Source: Longimicrobiales bacterium (GTDB lineage Bacteria; Gemmatimonadota; Gemmatimonadetes; Longimicrobiales; Gaopeijiaceae). From it: a stretch of 64,000 bases of DNA. The stretch is from NCBI GenBank assembly GCA_958295645.1, contig OY282361.1, positions 1-64,000 on the forward strand. The letters run 5' to 3'. Within the stretch, counting starts at the first letter, position 1, and every line of letters begins with the position of its first letter. Positions 16,619-26,572 of this stretch are shown here, piece after piece. The notes under the pieces were generated by a model, which saw only the letters and a list, made by a program, of their open reading frames with translations, made no database searches and was not told where the DNA came from. Position numbers and translations under genes: made by a program.

Positions 16619-18894
16619 GCGCCGCAACGCCGCGCCCGGAAGTCCTGCTGCGCATTTCCGGGATGCACTGCGCAAGCTGCGTCTCCTCCGTGGAGCGCGC
16701 GTTGAGGGACGTCGCGGGCGTCGCCGAGGCGCAAGTCCATCTGGTCGAGGAGACCGCGAGAGTTCGCGTCGGCGCGGACGGCGGCGCCGGGGCCGGGCAG
16801 GCCGCTGGGGCCGCGGGCGACGCCATGGTGCGGGCGGTCGAGGACGCCGGGTACGGCGCCTACGTCTTGGCCGGCGCGCAGGCCGCCGACGAAGCCGCGC
16901 GGGCCAGGGACGCGGAACGCGAGGCCGAGGCGCGAGACCTCTTGCGGCGCTTCCGGATCGGCGCCCTGTTCGGCTTCCCCGTCGTCCTCCTGGGCCACTG
17001 GGACCTCCTCCCCGGCCTTCCGCCGATGAGCGAGGCCGCGCGGCAACTGGCTTGGCAGGCGTCGGCGCTCCTCACGTTGCCCGTGATCGCCTACGCGGGC
17101 AGGGGATTCTTCGTCGGCGCATGGTCCGCCGGGCGCCGCGGGCGCTTCACCATGGACTCGCTGGTCGCCCTGGGAACGGGCGCCGCCTGGCTGTACTCGA
17201 TGACCGTCGTCTTGGCCCCGGGGGTCCTGCCCGGCCGCCTGGGCCACCCGTTCTTCGAGGCCGTCGCCGCCGTAATTGCGCTGGTGCTGCTGGGCCAGGC
17301 CATCGAAGCCCGCGCCAAGGGCCGAACCGCGAAGGCCCTGCGCGCGCTCTTCGCCCTCGCTCCGGAGACCGCCGAGCGGCTGACGGGCGGAGGCGCCGAA
17401 ACCGTGCCGGTCGCGGAGGTGCGCCCCGGCGACGTGTTGCGGGTGCGCCCCGGCGGCCGCCTGCCCCTGGACGGCCTTGTGCGCTCCGGGGAGAGCGAAG
17501 TGGACGAGTCCATGCTCACCGGCGAGAGCCTGCCTGTCGCCAAGGCGGCGGGGGACGCCGTCACCGGGGGGTCGGTGAACGGGGCGGGGGCGCTCGTCGT
17601 GGAGGTGTCGCGCGTGGGCGCGGACACCGTGCTGGCGCGCATCGTGGACATGGTGCAGCGGGCGCAGGCCGAGAAGCCGCCGATCCAGCGGGCGGTGGAC
17701 ACGGTGGCGGGATACTTCGTGCCGGCGGTCGTGGTGGTCGCCGCGGTCACGTTCGCCGCGTGGGCGGCGGCGGGTCCCGAGCCGCGCCTCAGCTTCGCCG
17801 TGGCGACCGCGGTGTCGGTCCTGGTCGTGGCCTGCCCGTGCGCCATGGGGCTCGCCACGCCTCTCTCGGTCATGATCGCAATCGGGCAGGCCGCTCGCCG
17901 CGGCGTGCTGATCCGCGACGGCGCGGCCCTTCAGCGAGCGCGTCGCGTCGATACGGTTCTGCTGGACAAGACGGGCACGCTCACCGAAGGCCGACCCGTT
18001 GTCGCCGCCGTGCACCCTGCGCCGGGATTCGGCGAGTCCGAGCTGCTGAAGCTGGCGGCGAGCGTGGAGGCGCCGTCGGAACACCCCGTCGCGAAGGCGA
18101 TCGTCCAGTTCGCCGGGGAGCGGGGAGCGGAGCCCAGCGGGGCCGAGCGCTTCGCGGCGCACCCGGGGCGCGGGGTCTCTGCGGTGGTGGACGGGCGGCG
18201 CCTGCTGGCGGGGTCGCCCGCGTTCCTGGGCGGCGCGGGGGTCGCGACGACGGACTTGGACGGCGCCTTGGCCGACTTGGCGGAGGCCGGACAGACGCCG
18301 GTGCTGGTGGCCGTGGACGGGGTGCTGGCGGGCGCGCTGGGGTTGGCCGACGAAGTGCGCTCCGGGGCGCGCGAATCGGTGCAGCGCCTGAGGGACCGCG
18401 GCATCGAAGCGCTGATGCTCACCGGCGACGAGGAGGCCCCGGCCCACCGCGTCGCCGCGGTCTTGGGAATCGGCGAGGTCGTGGCCCGGGCCTCCCCGCA
18501 GGACAAGGCGGCGGTCGTGGCCGAGAAGCGCAGGGCAGGGCGGGTCGTGGCCATGATCGGCGACGGCATCAACGACGGTCCCGCGCTGGCCGAGGCGGAC
18601 GTGGGCATCGCCATGGGCAGCGGAACCGACATTGCGCGCGAAGCCGGCGACGTCGTCCTGCTGGGCAACTCGCTGCGGGGCGCCGAGACGCTGTTCGACA
18701 TGTCGCGGGCCACCACGCGAAACATCGCCCAGAACTTGGTCGGCGCCTTCGGCTACAACGTCGTCGCCATTCCGGTGGCGGCCGGCCTCCTCTATCCGTG
18801 GACCGGCCTGCTCCTCTCGCCGGCGCTCGCGGGCGCGGCCATGGCGTTGAGTTCGATCACCGTCGTGGCCAACGCCAACCGACTGCGCCGCTAG
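16615..18894 (+). CDS. copA: Copper-translocating P1B-type ATPase
   Basis: A 759-aa heavy-metal pump. An N-terminal HMA domain has GMHCASC at residues 16-22; the transmembrane metal site is CPC in [13 protein letters not shown] near residue 407; the phosphorylation motif DKTGTLTEG is near residue 450; SEHPVAKAI (the HP motif of P1B pumps) and [10 protein letters not shown] near residue 648 complete the set. CPC with one CxxC domain indicates Cu(I)/Ag(I) export from the cytoplasm. The GTG start overlaps the holA stop. The frame is open far upstream, but that is out-of-frame translation of holA. No copper regulator or chaperone gene is nearby. Confidence 0.94.
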   Translation: MSAATPRPEVLLRISGMHCASCVSSVERALRDVAGVAEAQVHLVEETARVRVGADGGAGAGQAAGAAGDAMVRAVEDAGYGAYVLAGAQAADEAARARDAEREAEARDLLRRFRIGALFGFPVVLLGHWDLLPGLPPMSEAARQLAWQASALLTLPVIAYAGRGFFVGAWSAGRRGRFTMDSLVALGTGAAWLYSMTVVLAPGVLPGRLGHPFFEAVAAVIALVLLGQAIEARAKGRTAKALRALFALAPETAERLTGGGAETVPVAEVRPGDVLRVRPGGRLPLDGLVRSGESEVDESMLTGESLPVAKAAGDAVTGGSVNGAGALVVEVSRVGADTVLARIVDMVQRAQAEKPPIQRAVDTVAGYFVPAVVVVAAVTFAAWAAAGPEPRLSFAVATAVSVLVVACPCAMGLATPLSVMIAIGQAARRGVLIRDGAALQRARRVDTVLLDKTGTLTEGRPVVAAVHPAPGFGESELLKLAASVEAPSEHPVAKAIVQFAGERGAEPSGAERFAAHPGRGVSAVVDGRRLLAGSPAFLGGAGVATTDLDGALADLAEAGQTPVLVAVDGVLAGALGLADEVRSGARESVQRLRDRGIEALMLTGDEEAPAHRVAAVLGIGEVVARASPQDKAAVVAEKRRAGRVVAMIGDGINDGPALAEADVGIAMGSGTDIAREAGDVVLLGNSLRGAETLFDMSRATTRNIAQNLVGAFGYNVVAIPVAAGLLYPWTGLLLSPALAGAAMALSSITVVANANRLRR

Positions 18895-18901
18895 GCCCGA
18901 A

Positions 18902-19462
18902 TCAGCCGCCCGGCAGGTACTTCGCCGGGATGGCCTCCCCCGAGCCCCCTTCGCCCTGCCAGTAGATGGTGACGATCCACCAGCGCGACCCGTCGTGGAA
19001 GGCCTGGATGGAGTTGATTCCGCGGTCGAACGGCTCCTCCTCCGGCGTCCAGCGGGACTCGTAGGTGGAAAACATGTGGGCCACGGCGCCGTACCGATCG
19101 GTCGTTCTGTGCAGCTCCGTCTCGAAGAATCCCCGCTCCTCGAGAAAGGCGCCCGCCTCGGTCACGTAGTCGTCCGGCGTCATGACGTTCGTCGCTCCCT
19201 GCCCCTGCGCGTTCCGCCCCGTCGGGATCAGGCGCGCGCCGTCCCTGAAGAGAGACCGTAGGCGATCCCAGTTCCGAGGCTCTCCCGCGGGTCCGGAGAT
19301 CACGTCGTAGAGCGCGGCCACGATCGCATCCAGCGATTCCACGTCTTCGGGGGCGGCCGCCGGGCTGTTCTGCGCCGATCCCGGGTTCGGCACGGCCAGG
19401 GCGGCCACGGCGGCAACGAGCATCCACGACGACGCAGGTGCGCATGTTCTCTTGGCGAGCAT
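18902..19462 (-). CDS. Exported NTF2-like/SnoaL-like protein
   Basis: A 186-aa protein with a signal peptide (MLAKRTCAPASS followed by a hydrophobic run, cleavage near GSAQ). The mature part resembles the NTF2-like/SnoaL fold: helices around ESLDAIVAALYDVISGP, RLRSLFRDGARLIP, and the beta segments SIQAFHDGSRWWIVTIYW. Members are often small-molecule-binding or orphan enzymes; no function can be given. It converges on copA with seven bases between the stops and is divergent from mutS. Confidence 0.72.
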   Translation of the reverse strand: MLAKRTCAPASSWMLVAAVAALAVPNPGSAQNSPAAAPEDVESLDAIVAALYDVISGPAGEPRNWDRLRSLFRDGARLIPTGRNAQGQGATNVMTPDDYVTEAGAFLEERGFFETELHRTTDRYGAVAHMFSTYESRWTPEEEPFDRGINSIQAFHDGSRWWIVTIYWQGEGGSGEAIPAKYLPGG

Positions 19463-19654
19463 TGCGAGACTCCTTGTCTCTGTTTGGTGAACCGTCCGCG
19501 CAGGGCCCGAATCGGCGCAGAGCGAACGGCGAATAGCAGTTGCGAAGGTCGCAACGGGCCTAAAGCACGCCTTCAATCTTCGTCGCCGTCGCCGCGATGT
19601 TCAAGCGTCGTCGGCTGGCGTCGGCGGCCTCTCGGACGTATCCTGCTCGGTACC

Positions 19655-22255
19655 ATGCTTCCGGCCGCCAACGACACGCCGCTGATGCGGCAATGGCGCG
19701 AGGTCAAGGCGCACCACATGGACGCGCTTGTGCTCTTCCGCGTGGGCGACTTCTACGAACTCTTCTTCGGAGATGCGCAGGAAGGGGCCAAGCTGCTCGG
19801 CCTGACGCTCACCTCGAGGAACAACGGCGGCGCGGGGCGCGTCCCTCTCGCAGGCGTCCCGGCGAAGGCCCTCGACGAGTACTTGGCCCGGCTCGTCCGG
19901 CTCGGCAAGCGGGTTGCCGTCTGCGAACAGATGGAAGACCCCGCCGAGGCCAAGGGGCTGGTGCGGCGCGAAGTGGTGGAGACCGTCACCCCGGGCACCG
20001 TCGTCTCGGATGCGCTGCTCGAGGCCAAGCGCAACAACTTCATCGCGGCTCTGGTGCCGGGCGAACGCGCCACGGGCGTTGCCGCGCTCGACGTCTCGAC
20101 GGGCGAAATGGTCCTGCTGGAGGCGGCCCGGGAGGAGCTGGAAGCCGAGATCGACCGCCTCGAGCCCAAGGAAGTGCTGGTCCCGGCCTCCGCGGACGAT
20201 CTGCTGGCCAACCCCGAGAAGGCGGTGCGCACCCTCCGCCCCGACTGGACCTTCGACCTCGAGAGCGCACGCGAAGAACTCGTGCGCCGCTTCCGCGTCC
20301 AGTCGCTGCACGGCTTCGGACTCGAGGAGGGCGACGAACTGCTCGTGCGCGCGGCCGGCGCCCTGGTCGCCTACGTCGAAGAGATCCGCCCGGGGGCGGC
20401 CAAGCACATGCAGGCGCCCCGCATTCAGCGCTCGGGCGCGGTCATGACGCTGGACTCGATGACCCGCCGAAACCTGGAGCTGGTCGAGCCGCTGCGCCCC
20501 TACGACGGCGACGAGTGCCTCCTGTCGGTGCTGGACGCCACCGCGACCCCGATGGGCGGCCGCCTGCTGCGGACTTGGCTGCTCCGCCCCCTCCTCGACG
20601 CGGGCGAGATCGTGAGGCGCCACGCCGCGGTGGCCGAGCTGCACGAATCTCCCGACGCCTGCGCCCAGCTGCGGTCCTGCATGTCCGGCATCCGCGATCT
20701 CGACCGGCTCTGCGCCAGGATCGGATCGCCCCGGGTGGCCCCCCGGGAGGTGTGGTCGATGGGCCTGTCGATGCAGCAGCTGCCCCGCCTGCGCGAAGCG
20801 GGCGCCCTGCTGGAGAGCGACTTGTCGGCGCAACTGATCGAAGAGATGGACCTGCTGGAGGACTTGGCGGCGCTCGTGGCGGAGTCCATCTCGGAGGACG
20901 CTCCCGCGTCGTTGTCGGACGGCGGCGTGATCCGCCAGGGCTTCGACGCGGAGCTGGACGAGATGCGGGTTGTGCGCGACGGCGCGCGCGACTTCATCGC
21001 CGGCTTGCAGGCCCGCGAACGAGAGAGAACCGGCATCGGCTCCTTGAAGGTCGGCTACAACAAGGTGTTCGGCTACTTCCTGGAGGTGACCAAGCCCAAC
21101 CTGCCGCGCGTCCCCGAGCGCTACTCCCGGAGACAGACGCTTACCAACGCGGAACGCTTCTTCACTCCCGAGCTGAAGGAGTGGGAAGAGAAGGTCTTCG
21201 GCGCGGAAGACAGCATCGCCCGGATGGAGAAGGCGCTGTTCTCGCAGGTTCGGGAGAAGCTGTCCGCCGCGAGTTCCCGCATTCGGAGCGCGAGCCGTGC
21301 GGTCGCCGCGCTGGACGTGTTGGCCGCCTTCGCGGACGTGGCCCGGCGGCGCGTGTACGTGCGCCCGGAGATCACGAGCGACTTCGGTCTGGACATTGCC
21401 GCGGGACGCCATCCGGTCGTGGAGACCATGATGCGCCGCGAAGACTTCATCCCGAACGACTTGCGCCTCGACGAAGAGGCGCGCATCGCGGTGCTGACGG
21501 GTCCCAACATGGCGGGCAAGAGCACGGTGCTGCGGCAGGTCGGCCTGATTCAGGTCATGGCGCAGACGGGTTCGTTCGTGCCGGCGGAAAGGGCGCGGCT
21601 CGGCATCTGCGACAGAGTGTTCACCCGCGTCGGCGCTTCGGACAACTTGGTGCGCGGCCAGTCCACGTTCATGGTCGAGATGAACGAGACGGCCGCCATC
21701 ATCCACGGCGCGACGAAGAAGAGTCTCGTGCTCCTGGACGAGATCGGGCGCGGCACGTCCACCTACGACGGCGTGTCGATCGCCTGGGCCGTCACGGAAC
21801 ATCTGCACGACCGCGTGGGCGCCAAGGCCATCTTCGCGACCCACTACCACGAGCTGACGCAGCTGGCGGACCTGCTCCCGGGCGTGAAGAACCTCAACGT
21901 GGCCGTCCGGGAGTGCGGCGACGGAATCCTCTTCCTGCGGCGCTTGGAGGCGGGCGGGGCGGATCGTTCCTACGGCATCCAGGTGGCGCGCTTGGCCGGC
22001 TTCCCGCCCCATCTGATCGACCGCGCCAAGACGCTGCTCGCGGAGCTGGAAGGCGCCCTGGCGGGCTCCGGCGGCGGCTTGGGCCGGGGCGAGGGAGCGC
22101 CGAGCTCGCAGACGGGGCGCGACCAGCTGTCGCTGTTCCTGGCCGCGGAACATCCGGCCGTGGCCAAGTTGCGAGCGCTGATTCCCGACGAGGTCACTCC
22201 GCTGGAGGCCCTGAACTTGCTCCACGCCCTCTGTCGGCTCGCCAAGGAGGAGTAG
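19655..22255 (+). CDS. mutS: DNA mismatch repair protein MutS
   Basis: An 866-aa mismatch-recognition ATPase. The N-terminal mismatch-binding motif is present as RVGDFYELFFGDA (Phe and Glu that insert at the mismatch). Lever and clamp domains follow, then the ATPase: Walker A TGPNMAGKS near residue 616, Walker B LVLLDEIGRGTSTYDG near residue 693 and the His switch ATHYHEL near residue 729. A C-terminal helical tail ends the protein. The ATG at 19655 precedes the family-conserved start (TPLMRQWREVKAHH). mutL is not in the window. Confidence 0.97.
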   Translation: MLPAANDTPLMRQWREVKAHHMDALVLFRVGDFYELFFGDAQEGAKLLGLTLTSRNNGGAGRVPLAGVPAKALDEYLARLVRLGKRVAVCEQMEDPAEAKGLVRREVVETVTPGTVVSDALLEAKRNNFIAALVPGERATGVAALDVSTGEMVLLEAAREELEAEIDRLEPKEVLVPASADDLLANPEKAVRTLRPDWTFDLESAREELVRRFRVQSLHGFGLEEGDELLVRAAGALVAYVEEIRPGAAKHMQAPRIQRSGAVMTLDSMTRRNLELVEPLRPYDGDECLLSVLDATATPMGGRLLRTWLLRPLLDAGEIVRRHAAVAELHESPDACAQLRSCMSGIRDLDRLCARIGSPRVAPREVWSMGLSMQQLPRLREAGALLESDLSAQLIEEMDLLEDLAALVAESISEDAPASLSDGGVIRQGFDAELDEMRVVRDGARDFIAGLQARERERTGIGSLKVGYNKVFGYFLEVTKPNLPRVPERYSRRQTLTNAERFFTPELKEWEEKVFGAEDSIARMEKALFSQVREKLSAASSRIRSASRAVAALDVLAAFADVARRRVYVRPEITSDFGLDIAAGRHPVVETMMRREDFIPNDLRLDEEARIAVLTGPNMAGKSTVLRQVGLIQVMAQTGSFVPAERARLGICDRVFTRVGASDNLVRGQSTFMVEMNETAAIIHGATKKSLVLLDEIGRGTSTYDGVSIAWAVTEHLHDRVGAKAIFATHYHELTQLADLLPGVKNLNVAVRECGDGILFLRRLEAGGADRSYGIQVARLAGFPPHLIDRAKTLLAELEGALAGSGGGLGRGEGAPSSQTGRDQLSLFLAAEHPAVAKLRALIPDEVTPLEALNLLHALCRLAKEE

Positions 22256-22330
22256 GGCGGCGCGCGGGGGGTAGAGGCGCGGGCGGGAGTAAAGGCGCAC
22301 GCGGGAGAGTCGGGGGCGGGGGAAGAAGGC

Positions 22331-22370
22331 CCGGGACGCTTAGGGCTCGCCCGGGACGCTTAGGGCTCGC
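22331..22370 (+). repeat. Perfect 20-bp tandem duplication
   Basis: Two back-to-back copies of CCGGGACGCTTAGGGCTCGC lie in the 177-bp gap after mutS. The preceding 70 bp also show two imperfect copies of a GAGGCGCGGGCGGGAGT-like unit. No gene or clear terminator is seen in the gap. Confidence 0.85.
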
Positions 22371-22432
22371 CAACGAACGAACGGAGGCGCGCCGGGGACT
22401 GCGCGGGCGTCGCGTTGCCTTAGGATTCTAGG

Positions 22433-22885
22433 ATGAACGGCATGGGGCGAAGGCAGGACGAGGGTGGTCGCGCACATCGAGTTCGGGGCGCCGGGGACCT
22501 CCTGCGCGACGGAGGCCGCCGCCGTGCCTGCGAGCGCCGTCGCGGTTGGCGACGCGTGTTGGCCTGCTTGGCAGTGGGAACGGCTTCGGCGGCCGCCTGC
22601 GGCTCGGAGCGCGTCGAGCAGCCTGTTCCGCTCGTTGCGGAGAGTTCGGTGGAGTATCCTCCTGCACTCTACGGCCAGGACGCCGAGGGGACGACGACCT
22701 TGCGCGTGCTTGTGAACGAGAGCGGCGGCGTGGACAGCGTCGCGATAGCCGAGGGAAGCGGACACCCCGGCCTCGATTCCGCCGCCGTGGAAGGCGCCCG
22801 GGCGATGGCCTTCGAGCCCGCGCTCAAGGACGGCGAGCCGGTGAGGGCCTGGGTGGACTTGCCCGTCCGCTTCTCGAAGCCGTGA
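22433..22885 (+). CDS. TonB C-terminal-domain protein
   Basis: Up to 150 aa. After an Arg-rich stretch comes a hydrophobic segment ending in AAACGS, which could be a membrane anchor or a lipoprotein signal (Cys at about residue 56). The C-terminal 85 residues are a TonB-like domain: VEYPPALYGQDAEGTTTLRV, then GLDSAAVEGARAMAFEPA. Such short proteins may link to outer-membrane transporters or be stand-alone periplasmic domains. The start is uncertain (ATG at 22433 or 22442), and the Arg-rich beginning may be untranslated. Its stop overlaps the start of the PLP enzyme. Confidence 0.7.
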   Translation: MNGMGRRQDEGGRAHRVRGAGDLLRDGGRRRACERRRGWRRVLACLAVGTASAAACGSERVEQPVPLVAESSVEYPPALYGQDAEGTTTLRVLVNESGGVDSVAIAEGSGHPGLDSAAVEGARAMAFEPALKDGEPVRAWVDLPVRFSKP

Positions 22886-24294
22886 GCGGTTCCGGGCGCA
22901 GCGCGCGGGAGCCCCGTCACCGCCGGCCCTACGGCAGCGTCTTGGAGATGGTGGGCTGGACGCCGCTCGTCCGGCTCAACCGGGTGGCGGAGGGAACCCG
23001 CACGCCCGTGTACGGCAAGGCCGAGTTCATGAATCCCGGCGGCTCGGTGAAGGACCGCGTCGGCATCGCCATGATCGAGGCCGCTGAAGAGGCCGGCCTC
23101 CTTCGCCCGGGCGGCGTCATCGTGGAGGCGACCTCCGGCAACACCGGCCTGGCGCTCGCGATGGCCGCGTCCATCAAGGGCTACAAGTGCGTCTTCACCA
23201 TGCCCGACAAGATGAGCATCGAGAAGGTGAAGCTGCTGCGCGCGTTCGGCGCCGAAGTCGTCGTCACCCCGACCGCCGTCCCTCCCGAACATCCGGATCA
23301 CTACGCCAACCGAGCCCAGGCAATAGCCGACTCCACCCCGAACGCCTTCCTGGCCGACCAGTTCTACAACCGCACCAATCCGGAGGCCCACTACCGCACC
23401 ACCGGGCCGGAGCTGTGGGAGCAGACGGGCGGCGCCATCACCCACTTCTTTGCGGGCGCCGGCACCGGCGGGACCATCTCGGGCGCCGGCAAGTACCTCA
23501 AGGAGCGCAATCCCGCGGTGCGCGTCACCGGCGTGGACCCCGTGGGTTCGGTGATCTCCGAGTTTCACGCCACCGGCGCGGTCGGCGCCTCCGAGCCCTA
23601 CAAGGTGGAGGGGTTGGGCAACGACAAGATTCCGGGTGCGCTGGACCTCGAATACGTGGACGACTACGTGACCGTCACCGACGGCGCCGCCTTCCGCATG
23701 GCCCGCCGCCTGGCCACCGAAGAGGGCCTCTTCCTAGGCGGATCCAGCGGCCTCATCGTGCACGCCGCGCTCGAACTCGCCCGCCGCATCGACGACCCGG
23801 AGGCCTGCGTCGTGGCCGTCCTCTGCGACTGGGGCGAGCGCTACCTGACCAAGCAGTACGACGACGAGTGGATGCGCAACAACGGCTTTCTGGAGCCGAG
23901 CCGCTCCACGGTCTCCGAGATGCTCGCGTCCAAGCTGGAGAGGCTCCCGGGCCTGCACGCGACGACTCCTTCCGCGTCCGTGCGAACCGCCATTTCCACC
24001 ATGTCCAGCCACAACGTGTCGCAGTTGCCGGTCGTCGTGGAAGGCGAGTGCGTGGGCAGCGTGAGCGAGCGCGAGCTGATGACGGCGGTGCTTGCCGACC
24101 AGGCCGTCCTGGACGCGCCCGTGGAATCGGAGATGGAGGAGCCGTTCCCGGTGCTGGACGAACGGACGGACTCCCAGGAGGCCAAGCGCTTGCTCACTCG
24201 CGGCGCGCAGGCGGTTCTCGTGCGCTCGGACGGCGAGCTGGACGGCATCCTGACGCGCTACGACCTCGTGCGGCTGCTGGCGGTGGTGCCGTGA
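22882..24294 (+). CDS. Cystathionine beta-synthase-type PLP enzyme with CBS pair
   Basis: A 470-aa enzyme. The PLP lysine lies in NPGGSVKDRVG near residue 54, the substrate loop is EATSGNTGLA, and the phosphate loop GAGTGGTISG is near residue 194; the sequence GGSSGLIVHAAL follows. Residues about 345-470 form two CBS motifs (SASVRTAISTMSSHNVSQLP and the DGILTRYDLVRLL end). Catalytic plus CBS domains is the layout of cystathionine beta-synthase (homocysteine plus serine), although bacterial proteins of this kind may also act as cysteine synthases. The GTG start overlaps the previous stop and the gene is coupled to ddl. Confidence 0.88.
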   Translation: MSGSGRSAREPRHRRPYGSVLEMVGWTPLVRLNRVAEGTRTPVYGKAEFMNPGGSVKDRVGIAMIEAAEEAGLLRPGGVIVEATSGNTGLALAMAASIKGYKCVFTMPDKMSIEKVKLLRAFGAEVVVTPTAVPPEHPDHYANRAQAIADSTPNAFLADQFYNRTNPEAHYRTTGPELWEQTGGAITHFFAGAGTGGTISGAGKYLKERNPAVRVTGVDPVGSVISEFHATGAVGASEPYKVEGLGNDKIPGALDLEYVDDYVTVTDGAAFRMARRLATEEGLFLGGSSGLIVHAALELARRIDDPEACVVAVLCDWGERYLTKQYDDEWMRNNGFLEPSRSTVSEMLASKLERLPGLHATTPSASVRTAISTMSSHNVSQLPVVVEGECVGSVSERELMTAVLADQAVLDAPVESEMEEPFPVLDERTDSQEAKRLLTRGAQAVLVRSDGELDGILTRYDLVRLLAVVP

Positions 24295-25415
24295 GCGAAG
24301 GGCCGCCGTTGCGCGTCGCCGTGCTGATGGGCGGCGAGTCGGAGGAACGCGGCGTCTCGTTGTCGAGCGGCTGCCAAGTCGCGGCCGCGTTGCGCGAACT
24401 GGGACACCAGGTTACGTGCGTGGACCCGGTGGCGGGGGTCGTCCCGCGCGAAGAGGAGGCGCGCATTCTGGCGGCGGGCATCGCGCCTGCGGAGCGCGGC
24501 GTCGGCTTGATCGCGGGCCTGCGCTCGGCGGAACCGGTGCTCCGCGAGGCGGACGTGGCGTTCCTGGCGTTGCACGGCGGCGCAGGCGAAGACGGAACCG
24601 TCCAGGCCGTGTTGCAGGCGTCCGGCATCCCCTACGCGGGAAGCGGGCCTGCGGGATGTGCTCTGGCCATGGACAAGGATCTCTCCAAGCGCCTGTTTCG
24701 GGATGCGGGCGTGGCCACGCCGGACTGGGTGAGGGGTGCGGCGATGGCTCAGGGCGCGCACACGGCCGAAGACGCGCACACGGCCGAAGACGCGCGCACG
24801 GCCGAAGACGCGGGAACGGTCCGCGACGGGTCGCGCACCATCGCGACGCTGGGCCGAAACGCGGCGACGGCCCAGAACGCAGTGAAGCGGCTGGGATTGC
24901 CGCTGGTGGTCAAGCCGGTGGCCGGCGGCTCGTCTGTGCGCTTGGCGGTGGTCGCCTCCGCGGACGAGGCCCGCGAGGCCGCCGCGGTGGCAGGGGCGGG
25001 AGGCGAGGCGATGTACGAATCCTACGTCCGGGGACGGGAGTTCACGGTTGGCGTCCTGGACGCCGAGCCTCTCCCTGTCGTGGAGATCGAGCCCGTCCAC
25101 GACTTCTTCGACTTCCAATGCAAGTATGAAAAGGGCATGGCGGTGGAAACCGCGCCGGCTCGCATCCCCCCCGAACTCGCGGAGGCGCTCCAGACGACGG
25201 CGATGCAAGTGCACCGGCTGCTCCGGCTGGATCATTTTTCCCGCGTGGACTTCCTCGTGGACACGTCCGGCAAGCCTTGGTGCCTCGAAGCCAACGCCCT
25301 GCCCGGCCTCACCGGCAACAGCCTGTTGCCGAGAGCCGCCCGCGCCGCGGGGATTGAATTTCCCGCCCTCTGCGACAGAATATGCAGGCTCGGCATGGCC
25401 GCCGGCGCACGCTAG
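24291..25415 (+). CDS. ddl: D-alanine--D-alanine ligase
   Basis: This ATP-grasp enzyme makes the D-Ala-D-Ala dipeptide for peptidoglycan. Seen are the N-terminal VLMGGESEERGVSLSSG, LHGGAGEDGTVQAVL, the ATP-binding LPLVVKPVAGGSSVRL, and the active-site end CLEANALPGLTGNSLLP. At 374 aa it is longer than usual because about 40 residues are inserted at residues 150-195, made largely of three to four copies of a six-residue repeat (AHTAED). The insertion sits between the dipeptide-binding lid and the central domain. The GTG start overlaps the previous stop. Confidence 0.93.
   Translation: MSEGPPLRVAVLMGGESEERGVSLSSGCQVAAALRELGHQVTCVDPVAGVVPREEEARILAAGIAPAERGVGLIAGLRSAEPVLREADVAFLALHGGAGEDGTVQAVLQASGIPYAGSGPAGCALAMDKDLSKRLFRDAGVATPDWVRGAAMAQGAHTAEDAHTAEDARTAEDAGTVRDGSRTIATLGRNAATAQNAVKRLGLPLVVKPVAGGSSVRLAVVASADEAREAAAVAGAGGEAMYESYVRGREFTVGVLDAEPLPVVEIEPVHDFFDFQCKYEKGMAVETAPARIPPELAEALQTTAMQVHRLLRLDHFSRVDFLVDTSGKPWCLEANALPGLTGNSLLPRAARAAGIEFPALCDRICRLGMAAGAR
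24756..24827 (+). repeat. 18-bp in-frame tandem repeat inside ddl
   Basis: Two identical units GCGCACACGGCCGAAGAC, a third with one base change, and a diverged fourth. Each unit encodes six residues, so changes in copy number would keep the frame. Confidence 0.88.
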
Positions 25416-25451
25416 CCCGCACTCGCCCCTACCCGGAGAGAATCAGCCCCC

Positions 25452-26543
25452 ATGCGATACACGAGCGGACCGTCCTTCGGTACAGCCGGCGGCGGCTTCC
25501 GGGCAACTCCTTGGGTCAAGCGTCTTCTCCTCGCCAACGCCGTCGTCTTCCTGGTCACGGTGGCAGTCGGCCTGCAGGACATGGCCGACTGGTTCGCCTT
25601 CTCGCCCGGGCGCTTGTTCGAGCGTCCGTGGGGAATGCTCACGTACATGTTCGTGCACGCGGGCCTCTGGCATCTTCTCATGAACTTGCTGGTGCTGTTC
25701 TTCTTCGGCCCGCCGCTGGAATCCCGCTGGGGATCGGACTTCTTCCTCAAGTTCTACCTCATCTGCGGCCTGGGCGGCGTGTTGATGAGCTTCTTTTTCG
25801 CCGACGTGCCGATCGTCGGGGCCTCGGCCGCCTGCTACGGCGTCATGCTGGCCTTCGCCATGACGTGGCCCAACGCGCCCATCCACATTTGGGGCGTGGT
25901 CCCGGTGCGAGCGAAGTGGGTCGTCGGCTTCCTGGCGGCGCTGAGCCTGGTGAGCGCGCTCGGCCCCAGCCGCGACGGCGTGGCGCACTTGGCGCACCTG
26001 GGCGGCGTCGTCACGGGATTCCTGTTGATGAAGAGCGGCTGGGCGCCAGTGCTGTGGGGCGACCTGGGGACGGCGGGACGGACGGCTGGACGGGCGGCGG
26101 GCCGGACGGCTGGCGGGCCGGACGGCTGGCGGGTGATGTCGGCTCGATTGGCGGCGTTCTGGGAGGGGATGAAGAGGCGCGGCGCGGACTTGAGGCGGGA
26201 TGCGGAGCAAGGTTCAAGTCCTGGTGCGCGTTCGGATCGGGACGCGACCGTTGGTTCCCGTCCTGCGTCTGCGACCCGGACCCGTCCCGCGCCTGGGACC
26301 CGAACCCGTCCTGCGTCGCCGACCCGGACTCCTCCTGCGTCGCCGACCCGGCCCAGGAAGGTTCGGGCAATTCCGATGCCTCCGGTTCGAGAGCCTCGCC
26401 GCCGCGACCTCGCCGAGGAGCGCGCGGAGCTCGACGCGCTGGACGCCGTGCTCGACAAGATCTCCGAGAGCGGCATGGGTTCGCTCACGAAGGCCGAGCG
26501 GGCGCTGCTGGACCGGGTGTCTCGGCGGGAGAGGACGAATTGA
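25452..26543 (+). CDS. Rhomboid family intramembrane serine protease
   Basis: A 363-aa membrane protein. About six transmembrane segments occupy residues 20-200. The catalytic serine is in GASAACYG near residue 125, and the histidine is in HLAHLGGVVTGF near residue 182; WHLLMNLLVLFFFG supplies the conserved HxxxN oxyanion region. The remaining 150 residues are a cytoplasmic tail with Gly/Ala/Arg/Thr repeats and a Pro/Thr/Arg repeat region, ending in a conserved helical piece (AELDALDAVLDKISESGMGS). That last motif is common in rhomboids of this type. Substrates are unknown. Confidence 0.9.
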   Translation: MRYTSGPSFGTAGGGFRATPWVKRLLLANAVVFLVTVAVGLQDMADWFAFSPGRLFERPWGMLTYMFVHAGLWHLLMNLLVLFFFGPPLESRWGSDFFLKFYLICGLGGVLMSFFFADVPIVGASAACYGVMLAFAMTWPNAPIHIWGVVPVRAKWVVGFLAALSLVSALGPSRDGVAHLAHLGGVVTGFLLMKSGWAPVLWGDLGTAGRTAGRAAGRTAGGPDGWRVMSARLAAFWEGMKRRGADLRRDAEQGSSPGARSDRDATVGSRPASATRTRPAPGTRTRPASPTRTPPASPTRPRKVRAIPMPPVREPRRRDLAEERAELDALDAVLDKISESGMGSLTKAERALLDRVSRRERTN

Positions 26544-26572
26544 AGAAGACCGCTTCAAAGGAATCGCGAGCC

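Noticed and set aside
24756-24827. CRISPR-like repeat array
   Set aside because: The units are contiguous without spacers and in frame within ddl.
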